Under the pieces are notes generated by a model. It was not told where the DNA came from. It was given only the letters and a program-made list of their open reading frames with translations, and made no database searches. 47,809 bases of DNA, from positions 1 to 47,809 of the forward strand of contig JAHDGB010000004.1 of assembly GCA_020627885.1 (NCBI GenBank), written 5' to 3'. The DNA comes from Flavobacteriaceae bacterium. GTDB lineage: Bacteria > Bacteroidota > Bacteroidia > Flavobacteriales > Flavobacteriaceae. The translations under genes were made by a program, and so were the position numbers. This document shows, piece after piece, positions 8,313 through 18,021 of the stretch (position 1 is the stretch's first letter; each line of letters opens with the position of its first letter).

Positions 8313-8573
8313 TTATTTTTTTACATATTTTAGTTTAAAATAAATTAGTAATAAGGATGAAATTACAGTTATTCCATTAGCAAAAATTAACGATAAACTT
8401 TCTTTACAGACCCCATAAACAAACCATAATGCTACACCTATAAAAAACAATGACAACATTGGTAAAGATAGCCCAGAAACATCTTTAGTTTTCCATGTTT
8501 GATACACTTGTGGTAAAAAAGCCGACGTTGTTAGTATAGCTGCAGCAAATCCTATTATCTCAACATTTATCAT
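8313..8573 (-). CDS. SemiSWEET sugar transporter
   Basis: An 86-residue protein with three membrane helices and the PQ-loop pattern FLPQVYQTWKTKDVSGLSL at about residues 19-37, followed by WFVYG. This is the single triple-helix unit of the SWEET superfamily, which dimerises to move sugars down a gradient. Length is normal. It is 34 bp downstream of leuS on the same strand and may be expressed by readthrough from it, though no functional link to leucine charging is evident. The transported sugar cannot be inferred. Confidence 0.9.
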   Translation of the reverse strand: MINVEIIGFAAAILTTSAFLPQVYQTWKTKDVSGLSLPMLSLFFIGVALWFVYGVCKESLSLIFANGITVISSLLLIYFKLKYVKK

Positions 8574-8607
8574 TCAACTCTCATACTTTTCAAAATAAAT
8601 ACAAACA

Positions 8608-11427
8608 TTAACCAACAATATTAACAATCTTACCAGGCACAACTATAACCTTTTTAGGTATTCGCCCCTCTAACTGTGCTTTCGTTTTTTCATGCGCTAA
8701 GACTTCCTTTTCAATAGCATCTTTACTCATATCCATAGGTAATTCTATAGTAAATCGCATTTTACCATTAAAAGAAATGGGATAATTCTTACTGCTTTCT
8801 ACCAAATGACTGGCATCAAAAACTGGAAATTTGGCTATTGAAATTGATTCGCTATTCCCCAATTGATGGTATAACTCTTCAGTAATATGTGGTGCGTAAG
8901 GAGACATTAAAACAAGTAAGGGCTCCAAAATGCTTTTACTAGTACATTTTTGAGCTGTTAACTCATTTACAGCTATCATAAATGTAGAAACCGACGTATT
9001 GAAAGAAAAATTTTCAATATCTTCTTCTACTTTCTTTATCGTTTTATGTAATGTTTTTAAGTTGTCTTTTGTAGGTTCATCATTATTTACATTTACACCA
9101 TCTTTACTAACATATAATTTCCATAATTTTTTAAGAAAACTATGCACACCAGTAATACCTGCTGTATTCCATGGTTTGTATTGTTCTAACGGACCTAGAA
9201 ACATTTCGTATAACCTCAAGCTATCTGCACCATATTGTTCGCATATTAAATCTGGATTTACTACATTAAACCAACGTTTAGACATTTTTTCAACCTCTCG
9301 ACCGACTATATACTTGCCTTCTTCTAAAATAAACTTAGCATTTTCATATTGAGGTTGCCAATTTTTTAATTTTTCTATAGCTATCTCATCAGAAGCATTA
9401 ACCATGTTAACATCAACCCTAATTTCCTCAACCTCATCATAATCTTCTTTCAATCCTTTTGACACATACTCATTAGTCCCAGAAATTCTATAAATTATAG
9501 CACTAGTCCCCAAAATCATACCTTGGTTAATCAACTTTTTAAAAGGCTCTTCAATGTTTACAAAGCCACGATCTTTAAGCAATTTCACCCAAAAACGAGA
9601 GTATAATAAATGCCCCGTAGCATGCTCTGCCCCTCCAATATATAAATCGACATTTTCCCAATACTTTAAGGCTTCTTCTCCTGCAAAAACACCTTCTCTA
9701 TTGGTTTCTTCCATATAACGAAAAAAATACCAAGAGCTACCTGCCCAACCTGGCATGGTATTTAATTCTAGCGGAAAAATAGTTTCGTTATCTATTTTAT
9801 CGTTACTAACTACTGCGTTACTTTCTGTACACCAAGCCCATTTTTCAGCCCGCCCTAATGGCGGTTCACCTTCTTCAGTTGGCAAATATTTTTCTACTTC
9901 TGGCAACTGTACTGGCAAATGCTCTCTGTCTATCATTCGCGGCATTCCATTAACATAATATACAGGAAATGGCTCTCCCCAATAACGTTGTCTTGAAAAT
10001 ACGGCATCACGCAAACGGTAGTTAGTTTTCCCTTGACCTTGGCCTAATTGTTCTAACTCATAGATCACACGCTTAGTTGCTTTTTTGTAGTTCATTCCGT
10101 TTAGAAAATCACTATTAGCAATAATGGTTTTTTCTTTATCTGTATATGCTTCTTCACTAATATCTACGCCTTCAAAAATGTTGGAAATAGGAATATTGAA
10201 ATGGTTTGCAAAGGCGTAATCGCGTTGGTCTCCACAAGGGACAGACATTACAGCTCCTGTACCATAACCTGCCAATACATAGTCGCCAATCCAAATTGGA
10301 ATGGGTGCTTTTGTAAATGGGTGCTCTGCGTAAGCACCAGTAAACACACCCGATATCGTTTTTACATCGGCCATTCGCTCTCGCTCACTTCGTTTGGCCG
10401 TTTTTTCAATGTAAGCTTCAATGGCTACTTTTTGATCTGGAGTCGTTATTTTTTTTACCAAATCGTGTTCTGGGGCTAATGTCATAAAACTTACCCCAAA
10501 TATAGTATCTGGTCTTGTGGTGAAAACGACTATTTTCTCATCATGATTATTAATATTAAAACTTACTGAAGCTCCGACCGATTTCCCAATCCAATTACGT
10601 TGTGTTTCTTTTAAGGAATCTGTCCAATCTAGTATTTCTAAACCTTGTAATAAACGCTCTGCATAAGCAGAAATACGCATGCTCCATTGTGTCATTTTTT
10701 TTCGAACAACAGGATGTCCTCCACGTTCAGACACTCCATTTACAATTTCATCGTTTGCCAATACAGTGCCTAATACTGGGCACCAATTGACTTCGGTTTT
10801 TGCTAAATAAGTTAACCTATATTTTAAAAGTATTTTTTGCTGTTCTTCAGGTTGTTTCGCTTTCCATTGTTCAGCAGAAAAAAGTTCTATATCATCATCG
10901 CAAGCAACATTAACATTTGCATTTCCTTCCAAAGAAAAAACAGCTATTAACTCTTTTATATCTTTTGCCTTATTATCATTATTGCAATAATACGATTCAA
11001 ATAATTGAATAAAAATCCATTGCGTCCATTTATAATAATTAGGATCACTGGTACGCACTTCTCTACTCCAATCAAAAGAAAAACCGATTTGATCTAACTG
11101 TTTTCTATATGTTTTTATATTCGTTTCAGTAGTAATTGCTGGATGTTGCCCTGTTTGAATAGCATACTGTTCAGCAGGTAAACCAAAACTATCATAACCT
11201 TGCGGATGCAATACATTAAACCCTTTAAGACGTTTGTACCTTGCATAAATATCACTAGCAATATAACCTAATGGGTGTCCTACATGCAGTCCAGCACCAC
11301 TTGGGTATGGAAACATATCTAGTACATAATACTTAGGTTTACTACTATTATTCGACGCTTTAAACGTTTGGTTTTCTGCCCAATATTTTTGCCACTTGGC
11401 CTCGATGTCATTAAAGTTATAGTTCAT
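8608..11427 (-). CDS. leuS: Leucine--tRNA ligase
   Basis: A 939-residue class I aminoacyl-tRNA synthetase that charges tRNA-Leu in the cytoplasm. The HIGH signature appears as HVGH at residues 48-51 in [15 protein letters not shown]. The KMSKS loop appears as EKMSKRW near residue 708. The editing (CP1) domain lies between, with the conserved [13 protein letters not shown] segment. Length agrees with Bacteroidota LeuRS, which carry insertions relative to E. coli. The segment near residues 630-690 is a lineage-type insertion before the KMSKR loop. A -7-like TAAATTTG lies about 80 bp upstream. The gene is complete. Confidence 0.97.
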   Translation of the reverse strand: MNYNFNDIEAKWQKYWAENQTFKASNNSSKPKYYVLDMFPYPSGAGLHVGHPLGYIASDIYARYKRLKGFNVLHPQGYDSFGLPAEQYAIQTGQHPAITTETNIKTYRKQLDQIGFSFDWSREVRTSDPNYYKWTQWIFIQLFESYYCNNDNKAKDIKELIAVFSLEGNANVNVACDDDIELFSAEQWKAKQPEEQQKILLKYRLTYLAKTEVNWCPVLGTVLANDEIVNGVSERGGHPVVRKKMTQWSMRISAYAERLLQGLEILDWTDSLKETQRNWIGKSVGASVSFNINNHDEKIVVFTTRPDTIFGVSFMTLAPEHDLVKKITTPDQKVAIEAYIEKTAKRSERERMADVKTISGVFTGAYAEHPFTKAPIPIWIGDYVLAGYGTGAVMSVPCGDQRDYAFANHFNIPISNIFEGVDISEEAYTDKEKTIIANSDFLNGMNYKKATKRVIYELEQLGQGQGKTNYRLRDAVFSRQRYWGEPFPVYYVNGMPRMIDREHLPVQLPEVEKYLPTEEGEPPLGRAEKWAWCTESNAVVSNDKIDNETIFPLELNTMPGWAGSSWYFFRYMEETNREGVFAGEEALKYWENVDLYIGGAEHATGHLLYSRFWVKLLKDRGFVNIEEPFKKLINQGMILGTSAIIYRISGTNEYVSKGLKEDYDEVEEIRVDVNMVNASDEIAIEKLKNWQPQYENAKFILEEGKYIVGREVEKMSKRWFNVVNPDLICEQYGADSLRLYEMFLGPLEQYKPWNTAGITGVHSFLKKLWKLYVSKDGVNVNNDEPTKDNLKTLHKTIKKVEEDIENFSFNTSVSTFMIAVNELTAQKCTSKSILEPLLVLMSPYAPHITEELYHQLGNSESISIAKFPVFDASHLVESSKNYPISFNGKMRFTIELPMDMSKDAIEKEVLAHEKTKAQLEGRIPKKVIVVPGKIVNIVG

Positions 11428-11507
11428 TCGAAAACTTTTATTATAAATCTATAATTCTAGAAGAAACACTAATTACTAAGAACTAATGACTAACTACTAT
11501 TTTAGGC

Positions 11508-11515
11508 GCAAATTT
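11508..11515 (-). promoter_or_regulatory. -7-like element upstream of leuS
   Basis: The minus strand reads TAAATTTG, an exact match to the Bacteroidota -7 consensus TAnnTTTG, about 80 bp before the leuS ATG in the 123-bp gap below the prenyltransferase gene. I saw no good -33 TTTG at the usual distance, so this is only a candidate. Confidence 0.35.
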
Positions 11516-11550
11516 AAGCTTAATGCTTGACACTAGAAAAGCTATTTCAA

Positions 11551-12414
11551 CTAAAAAATTGGCCGAAGAAGATTACCAGAATACAAAATCCATATCATAG
11601 ATAAAATTGCTGAAAGATTTATAGCATAACCAAATAATTTCATTTGAGCTATCGTATAGTTTTTTTCCTTAAAAAAAACAAAAACATCTAGGGCTAACCA
11701 TAAAGAAAACACCCCTAAAAACCCTGCCAAAACATAATCCTGAAACCAAAATATCAAAATGTACGTTTCTAATAATAATAAACACAGCATCAATATTTTG
11801 GTGTTTTTTCTTCCTATAATTACTGCTGTTGTTTTTTTTCCAGCCAATTTATCTGGTTCAATATCCATTATCTCTCCAGCAATATGTGCTTGAAAAGCAA
11901 AGAGTGATAAGTATAAAAAAGTTTGCCATGGCAATTCTTGTAAATTATTAAGTGTAATACTAAAATAGGCTGTAATTACATATCCTATTTGTATGCAAAT
12001 TTCAAAAGGGGGACGTTCTTTTATCCTAAAAGGCTCAAAATTATATATAATATTTATTACTATCATTAATAGCAACAATAGAAACATTTGTAAACCAGAA
12101 ATAATTGTGAAATAAATTATAAAAGGAAGAATAACAAGTGCTACTTTTTTAGGCACTGAAGTTAATTGTTCTCTTGAAGATTTGGCTCCAAAAATAAAAT
12201 TACCTTTTCGTTCGTTAATAGCATCAGCTTTTAAATCGTTATAATCGTTAAGTCCATATACTAAATAGTTTAATGGAAAAGTAACGAAAACCAACCCAAT
12301 CCAAAATAGAGGTTCTTTCCAAAAAGTACTTTCTAAGCTAAAAGGGACAAAGTAAATCCATATAGTAGGAAACCATAAACCTGGACGCGATATTTTTAAG
12401 TCGTGTAAATTAAT
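11551..12414 (-). CDS. UbiA-family prenyltransferase (start uncertain)
   Basis: A membrane prenyltransferase with both Asp-rich metal/diphosphate motifs: NDYNDLKAD near the N-terminus and DIEPDKLAGKK in the middle. About eight helices are present. The first ATG/GTG/TTG in frame is a TTG at 12294, but the frame stays open to 12426 and encodes typical family sequence there (LKISRPGLWFPTIWIYFVP). No ATG, GTG or TTG exists in that extension. The real start may be the ATT at 12412-12414, or a one-base frameshift may join it to an upstream TTG in another frame. The substrate is unknown. DGGGP synthase is also a UbiA protein, and a GGGP synthase gene lies elsewhere in this window. Confidence 0.75.
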   Translation of the reverse strand: MNLHDLKISRPGLWFPTIWIYFVPFSLESTFWKEPLFWIGLVFVTFPLNYLVYGLNDYNDLKADAINERKGNFIFGAKSSREQLTSVPKKVALVILPFIIYFTIISGLQMFLLLLLMIVINIIYNFEPFRIKERPPFEICIQIGYVITAYFSITLNNLQELPWQTFLYLSLFAFQAHIAGEIMDIEPDKLAGKKTTAVIIGRKNTKILMLCLLLLETYILIFWFQDYVLAGFLGVFSLWLALDVFVFFKEKNYTIAQMKLFGYAINLSAILSMIWILYSGNLLRPIF

Positions 12415-12542
12415 GAGATAATCGTTTTATGCTTTTGCAATGTAAATTTAAACTTATTATAAGATTGTTGAAAGTTTAAGCGTTGTATTATTTAAGTAGA
12501 CAGATTTCTTTTCTATTTTTACGTGATTATTAAATTTATTTT

Positions 12543-13418
12543 ATGAGTTCATCGTTTGATAAGTATCAAAAACGCAAACTAATTTCTTCATACTTTTCAG
12601 TAATTTTAAGTATTGCTTTGGTTTTATTTCTTCTAGGGCTTCTAGGGCTTTTAGTTCTTAATGCTAAAAAAGTGGCCGATCATTTTAGAGAGCAAGTTAC
12701 TGTTACCATTTATTTAAAAGATACCGCCAAAGAAATTGAACGTAAACAACTTGAAAAAAGTTTGGCAATGGCAGATTATGTAAAATCTACTATTTATGTT
12801 TCTAAAGAGCAAGCTGCAGAATCTATGAAGGCTGAAAATGGAGAAGACTTTATGGAGTTTTTAGGGTACAACCCATTGCAAAACTCTATAGATGTAAATT
12901 TAAAAGCAGATTTTGTGACATCTGAACACCTCGAAAACATTTCTAAAGATGCTATATCCAAGACCTTTGTTGAAGAGGTATCTTATGATAATGATTTGGT
13001 CAATTTGATGAATAATAATGTTAAAAAAATTAGTCTTTGGGTTTTAATTATTAGCGCCATATTTACTTTAATAGCTGTATTATTAATAAATAGCTCAATT
13101 AGGCTTGCAGTTTACTCTAAACGTTTTACAATTAAAACGATGCAAATGGTAGGAGCAACTAAACGTTTTATTAGAAAACCTTTTATTTGGAGTAGTGTTA
13201 AATTAGGTATAACAGGAGCCATTCTAGCTCTTATAGGTATGGGAATAGTTTTATACTACATTAATAGAACCTTTCCTGAACTTTATTTTTTAAGTAATCC
13301 TATTTTTATTTCACTACTTTTTTTAAGTGTTTTTTTACTTGGTATACTAATTACTTGGGTTTCTACATTTTTTGCAACACAACGTTTTTTAAATTTAAAA
13401 ACAGATCGGCTTTACTAG
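12543..13418 (+). CDS. ftsX: Cell division protein FtsX (permease-like)
   Basis: A 291-residue protein with one N-terminal helix (about 17-40), a large extracytoplasmic domain (42-160) and three further helices (about 165-190, 215-240, 258-282), the FtsX topology. With the ATPase FtsE it controls peptidoglycan hydrolases at the division site. FtsE is not adjacent. The run KTMQMVGATKRFIRKPF before the last helices is the conserved cytoplasmic coupling loop. The following genes DUF3098, uppP and truB are a lineage-typical neighbourhood for ftsX and link it to envelope synthesis. The ATG at 12543 leaves a normal short N-terminus. Confidence 0.93.
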   Translation: MSSSFDKYQKRKLISSYFSVILSIALVLFLLGLLGLLVLNAKKVADHFREQVTVTIYLKDTAKEIERKQLEKSLAMADYVKSTIYVSKEQAAESMKAENGEDFMEFLGYNPLQNSIDVNLKADFVTSEHLENISKDAISKTFVEEVSYDNDLVNLMNNNVKKISLWVLIISAIFTLIAVLLINSSIRLAVYSKRFTIKTMQMVGATKRFIRKPFIWSSVKLGITGAILALIGMGIVLYYINRTFPELYFLSNPIFISLLFLSVFLLGILITWVSTFFATQRFLNLKTDRLY

Positions 13419-13491
13419 TAAAATATTAACTTTAACTTGTTTTAACTTTAGTTTTTAAAATTTAAAAAAAGATAGTATTAAACTATTAATT

Positions 13492-13625
13492 ATGAAACGA
13501 GTAACATTTTTGTCGTAACTGGTTTTTTTGTGGTATTAATACTATTACTTTTCATAAAACCCGAAGATCATACTAAAAAAAGTAATCCTGTTTTTTATAA
13601 AAATAAAAAAATAAAAACTTTTTAA
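13492..13625 (+). pseudogene. Frameshifted small membrane peptide (candidate)
   Basis: An ATG at 13492 gives MKRVTFLS then stops at 13516. The overlapping frame from 13515 continues as VTGFFVVLILLLFIKPEDHT and then a basic tail ending at 13625. Restoring one base near 13513 would make a roughly 44-residue single-helix protein (short basic N-terminus, helix, charged tail). The continuity of hydrophobic and charged segments argues that this was, or is, a small gene. It lies in the 451-bp gap between ftsX and DUF3098, which otherwise holds only a promoter-like box. The alternative is a chance hydrophobic frame in A+T-rich DNA. Confidence 0.35.
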
Positions 13626-13782
13626 TTAGTTAATAATACAAGAAAAACAAATCTTACTTCTCTGATCATATTACATTTAAAAATTAATTTAATGGTATGT
13701 ACTATGTTCTTAATGATGTAATTGGTCGTATACTTTTATTAAATTTAGATTTTCTTAAGACAAAAGTTTTAAATAAAACCGT

Positions 13783-13789
13783 TACTTTG
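13783..13789 (+). promoter_or_regulatory. -7-like box before DUF3098/uppP/truB
   Basis: TACTTTG resembles the Bacteroidota -7 element with a one-base-shorter spacer. It lies about 80 bp before the DUF3098 start and would drive the DUF3098-uppP-truB run. No clear -33 TTTG was seen. The rest of 13626-13869 shows nothing else I can support. Confidence 0.3.
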
Positions 13790-13869
13790 CATTTACAATA
13801 ATTATTTCAGAGTATATTGTCTAAATAGTAAATATATACTGAGTACTATTCTTACAGAATTAAATAGAA

Positions 13870-14136
13870 ATGGGAGAACAAAAACGCAAAAACCACACTA
13901 AAAATGATTTTATTTTTGGAAAAAGAAATTATAAATTTATGTTTATTGGCCTAGCTTGTATCTCACTTGGATTTATTTTAATGTCTGGAGGTGGAAGTAA
14001 TGATCCAAATGTTTTTAATCCAGAAATATTTAATTTCAGACGTATTAGATTAGCGCCTACACTTGTTTTAATTGGTTTTGGGATTCAAATCTACGCCATC
14101 TTGTTAAACCCTTTAGATAAAAATTCTAAACTATAA
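13870..14136 (+). CDS. DUF3098 membrane protein
   Basis: An 88-residue protein with a basic soluble N-terminus, then two membrane helices (about residues 25-43 and 62-80). The loop between them contains SGGGSNDPNVFNPEIFNFRRI, the typical DUF3098 signature. The function is unknown, but the family is consistently found beside ftsX and uppP in Bacteroidota, which suggests an envelope or division role (inference from neighbourhood). The uppP start follows after 36 bp. Confidence 0.9.
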   Translation: MGEQKRKNHTKNDFIFGKRNYKFMFIGLACISLGFILMSGGGSNDPNVFNPEIFNFRRIRLAPTLVLIGFGIQIYAILLNPLDKNSKL

Positions 14137-14172
14137 ACGCTTTTCACAATTCTATTTGTATATTTTTGCTAA

Positions 14173-14967
14173 ATGGATATTTTAGATTCAATTATTTTAG
14201 GAATAATTCAAGGGCTTACTGAATTTTTGCCTGTATCTTCTAGTGGTCATTTAGAATTAGGAAAAGCGATTCTTGGTGATGATTCATTACCAGAAGAAAG
14301 CTTACTCTTTACTGTTATTTTGCATTTTGCAACTGCGTTAAGTACCATAGTTATATTTAGAAAAGATATTATAGAAATTATTAAAGGCTTATTTTCTTTT
14401 GCGTGGAATGATGACACAAAGTTTATTTCAAAAATTATAATATCAATGATTCCTGCTGTTATTATTGGGGTGTTTTTCGAAAAACAATTAGAACAATTAT
14501 TCAGCAGTAATATTATGCTTGTAGGCTTTATGCTTTTAGTAACTGCCATATTATTATTCTTTGCAGATAAAGCTAAAAGCACAAATAAAAAAGTAACCTT
14601 TAAAAATGCATTTATTATAGGTGTTTCCCAAGCAATAGCAATGCTTCCTGGTATTTCAAGAAGTGGAGCTACAATATCGACTTCGGTACTATTAGGAAAT
14701 GATAAAACGAAAGCTGCCCGATTTTCGTTTTTGATGGTAGTTCCTCTTATTTTTGGAAAAATAGCAAAAGATATTATGGGAGGCGAGCTTTCTTTTGAAA
14801 ATCAAAATACAACAACTTTACTTGTAGGTTTCATTGCTGCTTTTATTTCTGGTTTATTTGCCTGTACTTGGATGATAAGATTAGTAAGAAAAAGTAAGCT
14901 TACTTACTTCTCTATTTATTGTGCTATTGTTGGGCTTATTGCTATTTTGTTTTCGACTTTAAACTAA
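14173..14967 (+). CDS. uppP: Undecaprenyl-diphosphate phosphatase
   Basis: A 264-residue integral membrane enzyme that dephosphorylates undecaprenyl diphosphate to recycle the lipid carrier for peptidoglycan and other glycans. It has both active-site signatures: GLTEFLPVSSSGHLELG (residues 14-30, with the catalytic Glu and the Ser-Gly-His) and PGISRSGATIS (near residue 160). About eight helices are present. Overexpression gives bacitracin tolerance in other bacteria, hence the older name bacA. It lies 36 bp after DUF3098 and 55 bp before truB, probably one transcript. Confidence 0.96.
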   Translation: MDILDSIILGIIQGLTEFLPVSSSGHLELGKAILGDDSLPEESLLFTVILHFATALSTIVIFRKDIIEIIKGLFSFAWNDDTKFISKIIISMIPAVIIGVFFEKQLEQLFSSNIMLVGFMLLVTAILLFFADKAKSTNKKVTFKNAFIIGVSQAIAMLPGISRSGATISTSVLLGNDKTKAARFSFLMVVPLIFGKIAKDIMGGELSFENQNTTTLLVGFIAAFISGLFACTWMIRLVRKSKLTYFSIYCAIVGLIAILFSTLN

Positions 14968-15022
14968 AACCAATGTAATTTATAATTTTCGCTATTTTCA
15001 ACATTAATCTAACAAAATATCA

Positions 15023-15730
15023 ATGACTACCATTAAAACAGCTGAAAATTATCTATCTGGCCAAGTTTTGTTAATTGATAAACCTTTAAATTGGACTTCT
15101 TTCCAAGTTGTTAATAAACTTCGTTGGGAAATACGACAGGCATTTAATATAAAAAAAATAAAAGTTGGCCATGCAGGAACCTTAGACCCTTTAGCAACAG
15201 GGTTATTGGTTATTTGTACTGGAAAAATGACAAAACAAATAGATCGTTTTCAAGGTCAAGAAAAAGAATATACAGGCACTATCATTTTAGGAAGTACAAC
15301 ACCATCTTATGATTTAGAAAGCGAAATAAACGAGATCTTTCCTACAAAACATATTAATGAAGATTTAATACACGAAACGACAAAACAATTTATTGGTGAA
15401 ATAGAACAGTTTCCGCCTATATTTTCTGCTCTAAAAAAAGATGGAAAGCGCCTGTATGAATATGCAAGAGCTGGAGAAACTGTTGAGGTAAAGTCGCGTA
15501 AAATAGTAATTTCTGACTTTGAAATTACTGCTATTGATAATTTAAATATTCACTTTAGAGTTATTTGTAGTAAAGGCACTTATATACGTTCACTAGCTAA
15601 TGATTTTGGAAAAGCACTTAACTCTGGCGGCCACCTTTCTACCTTAAGGCGTACTAAAATTGGTGATTTTTCAGTGACTAATGCTCTAAAAATTGATAAT
15701 TTTATAGATTCTTTGAAAAAAAACACGTAA
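15023..15730 (+). CDS. truB: tRNA pseudouridine(55) synthase
   Basis: A 235-residue enzyme that makes pseudouridine at position 55 in the T-loop of tRNAs. The catalytic motif GHAGTLDPLATGLL places the nucleophile at Asp55. The N-terminal motif LLIDKPLNWTSF and the later SKGTYIRSLANDFG are conserved. It is shorter than E. coli TruB because it lacks most of the C-terminal PUA extension, as is usual for this phylum. It lies in the uppP transcript. Confidence 0.96.
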   Translation: MTTIKTAENYLSGQVLLIDKPLNWTSFQVVNKLRWEIRQAFNIKKIKVGHAGTLDPLATGLLVICTGKMTKQIDRFQGQEKEYTGTIILGSTTPSYDLESEINEIFPTKHINEDLIHETTKQFIGEIEQFPPIFSALKKDGKRLYEYARAGETVEVKSRKIVISDFEITAIDNLNIHFRVICSKGTYIRSLANDFGKALNSGGHLSTLRRTKIGDFSVTNALKIDNFIDSLKKNT

Positions 15731-15805
15731 ATTACTCACTAACACTATACTTAACCTGTAATTACAACGTTTTTTTACCCGCTAACTGCCCTTAGCTACT
15801 CTATC

Positions 15806-16537
15806 ATGACTTTAAAAAACTCCCATAAAGCGATGAGCATTACGTTATTTTTAACGTGCCTATTTCTATTACTCCTAGTAAACTTTAGCCTTCCATTAGC
15901 AAAAAAACCTCATCAAGAAATCTATGTTGAAGTTATTCCTCTTGATCAAACAGAAGAGATAAAAGAGAATCGAGATAATAATGCAAAATCTACAAATGAA
16001 GCCTATAATACTTTAAAAAAAAACAAGCAATTTGCTCAAGTACACAAAATTATACCCCCTCCTAAAGATTACCATAACCCTTTATTAAATAAATATAAAG
16101 AAAAACAAAACCCTAAATCAAAATACAAGAAAAGCGAAGGAAAATCTACGGCTATTGCAAATAAAGAACTTACTGCTTTTAATAGTGTTAACGATATTCT
16201 TGCTAGACATTCTAAAGCCAATCCAGAAAATAGTGAACAAGAATCTATAAATAAAAATAGCACAATAAGCTATTCACTTATTAATAGAACTGATATCTAC
16301 ATACCAGTACCGGTATATTTATGCGAAACCAAAGGTAAAATTATAATTAATATTACAGTAAATTCTAAAGGTTTAGTTACAAAAACTTCAGTAAACACGT
16401 CATCCACTACAAAAAACGCCTGCATTATTAATCATGCAATAGAATATGCTAAAGCATCGCGTTTTAATACTTCTAAAAAAACAAAGCAATTAGGAACGAT
16501 CACTTTTAATTTTAAAGGGAAGGAGTCTATGCTTTAA
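15806..16537 (+). CDS. TonB-like protein (energy transducer-type C-terminus)
   Basis: A 243-residue protein with a single N-terminal membrane helix (about residues 10-30), a long charged and low-complexity linker rich in Lys, Asn and Glu (40-160), and a C-terminal domain from VPVYLCETKGKIIINITVNS onward. That domain follows the TonB C-terminal pattern (G-x-I-x-I-x-x-x-V-N-S-x-G-x-V). This is the topology of TonB energy transducers that reach from the inner membrane to TonB-dependent receptors. There is no exbB/exbD nearby, so the partner is unknown. Two Cys in the C-domain are unusual and could form a disulphide. It follows truB by 75 bp. Confidence 0.7.
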   Translation: MTLKNSHKAMSITLFLTCLFLLLLVNFSLPLAKKPHQEIYVEVIPLDQTEEIKENRDNNAKSTNEAYNTLKKNKQFAQVHKIIPPPKDYHNPLLNKYKEKQNPKSKYKKSEGKSTAIANKELTAFNSVNDILARHSKANPENSEQESINKNSTISYSLINRTDIYIPVPVYLCETKGKIIINITVNSKGLVTKTSVNTSSTTKNACIINHAIEYAKASRFNTSKKTKQLGTITFNFKGKESML

Positions 16538-16545
16538 AATTAACG

Positions 16546-17169
16546 TTATACTTTTAAAGATAATTTTATCAAATCTTTTATAGCCGTTTGACCTTTATCC
16601 TTATTATACCAATGCTGAAGTTCTTCTTTAAATTCTGGAGTTAACTTACCATGTTTAACTTTGTATTCATTAACAATATCTGTTGCTTTACTTGGACGTG
16701 GACCAAAAGTATTTGTTACTGTTTTAGATTCATTATCAATCATAATTAGCTTAGGGATAGATTTACTCCCATTAGTTAAAAATTGATCCATTAATGCTTC
16801 ATTTTCATCTCTAAGCACTACTCTAAACTCAATCTTATCATTTAATTCAGCTAGCTTATTCATAACTGGCATAAGATGAGCTGCATCACCACACCAACTT
16901 TCAGTTAGCACTAGCCAAGTCGTTTTTTTATTTATAGCTTCTATTTTATTTATCGATTCTTCATCGACTTTAATTGTTTTATCCCAGCGTTTCATTCTCC
17001 TATTATTTAGCATTGTATAGTTAGCTAAAGCTTCTGTTTTATTTTTTCCAGTGGTCGATTGTTTCTCTGTTAATTCACTTATAAGCTCTCTATACTCCTT
17101 ATAAGATACACTTTGAGATAAACTGTTTTCAATAATGGGTTTTAAATTAGTATTGGTAATTGTACTCAT
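16546..17169 (-). CDS. Thioredoxin-like protein with a single-Cys WCGD motif
   Basis: A 207-residue protein with an alpha-helical N-terminus and a thioredoxin-like fold from about residue 80. The active-site position reads ESWCGDAAH, so only one Cys (C93) is present where thioredoxins have CxxC. A cis-Pro motif (SIPKLIMID) follows near residue 137. This class is annotated simply as thioredoxin family and is common in Bacteroidota. With one Cys it may act as a monothiol reductase, peroxidase-like enzyme or binding protein. No signal peptide is seen, so it is cytoplasmic. A second WCGD protein is encoded at 28335. Confidence 0.85.
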   Translation of the reverse strand: MSTITNTNLKPIIENSLSQSVSYKEYRELISELTEKQSTTGKNKTEALANYTMLNNRRMKRWDKTIKVDEESINKIEAINKKTTWLVLTESWCGDAAHLMPVMNKLAELNDKIEFRVVLRDENEALMDQFLTNGSKSIPKLIMIDNESKTVTNTFGPRPSKATDIVNEYKVKHGKLTPEFKEELQHWYNKDKGQTAIKDLIKLSLKV

Positions 17170-17254
17170 AATATAATCGGGCTAAATTATTGTATTTTAA
17201 TTTTCAGTTTATACCTTAGTCCTCAATATATCAATAATCTTACATCTTCAAAAA

Positions 17255-17443
17255 ATGTCATTTGTAAAAATTGCTCAAATTGTATTAATTATTTCTTTTT
17301 TGATCCTACTATTAGGAAAACATTTAAGCTTATTTCCCGATTATATACTCTTAAAAAGTTTTTCGCTTTATCAAATTAGATATATCGTTATGGGGCTTTA
17401 TGTAATATTAAAAATATATGAATATAAACGTTTAAAAAACTAA
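17255..17443 (+). CDS. Small two-helix membrane protein
   Basis: A 62-residue protein with two hydrophobic segments (residues 6-24 and about 42-56) and a basic tail. Not assigned to a family. The gene ends 4 bp before tag, so the two are likely co-transcribed. The codon pattern matches the neighbours, which favours a real gene. Confidence 0.55.
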   Translation: MSFVKIAQIVLIISFLILLLGKHLSLFPDYILLKSFSLYQIRYIVMGLYVILKIYEYKRLKN

Positions 17444-17447
17444 CAGG

Positions 17448-18017
17448 ATGAAAAAACACAGATGTGGTTGGTGCATTGGTAATCCTTTATATGAAGAATA
17501 TCATGATAAAGAATGGGGTGTTCCTATTTATGATGACAGTTTGTTATTTGAATTCTTAATTTTAGAAACTTTTCAAGCTGGACTTAGTTGGATTACTGTT
17601 TTAAAAAAGCGTGAAAATTTTAGAAAAGCTTTTGATAATTTTGATTATAAAATTATTTCAAAATATGATCAAGCAAAAATTAACACCTTACTTTTAGACA
17701 CTGGTATTATTAGAAATAGGTTAAAAATTAATGCTACAATTTCTAACGCAAAGGCTTTTATGGAAATTCAGGAAGAGTTTGGAAGTTTTAGTAAATATAT
17801 CTGGGAATTTACAAATGGAAAACCAATAAAAAACAATTTAAAAAACCACAAGGAAGCTCCTGCAAACACGCCACTTAGTGATACTATTAGTAAAGATTTA
17901 AAAAAACACGGGTTTAAATTTGTAGGCAGCACAGTTGTTTACGCACATATGCAAGCCACTGGAATGGTTAATGACCATGAAACGAAATGCTTTAGGTATC
18001 ATGAAGTAGGATTATAA
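17448..18017 (+). CDS. tag: DNA-3-methyladenine glycosylase I
   Basis: A 189-residue base-excision-repair enzyme that removes 3-methyladenine from alkylated DNA. The zinc-site residues of the family are all visible: C6 in RCGWC, H19 in YHDKEWG, and the C-terminal His and Cys in NDHETKC. The helix-hairpin region contains ETFQAGLSWITVLKKRENFR, typical of Tag. Length is normal. It follows a small membrane protein gene by 4 bp and converges on aat. Confidence 0.95.
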   Translation: MKKHRCGWCIGNPLYEEYHDKEWGVPIYDDSLLFEFLILETFQAGLSWITVLKKRENFRKAFDNFDYKIISKYDQAKINTLLLDTGIIRNRLKINATISNAKAFMEIQEEFGSFSKYIWEFTNGKPIKNNLKNHKEAPANTPLSDTISKDLKKHGFKFVGSTVVYAHMQATGMVNDHETKCFRYHEVGL

Positions 18018-18021
18018 AAAA

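Noticed and set aside
8999-10790. Several plus-strand open frames opposite leuS
   Set aside because: They are antisense shadows of leuS, with composition unlike the neighbours and no recognisable domains.
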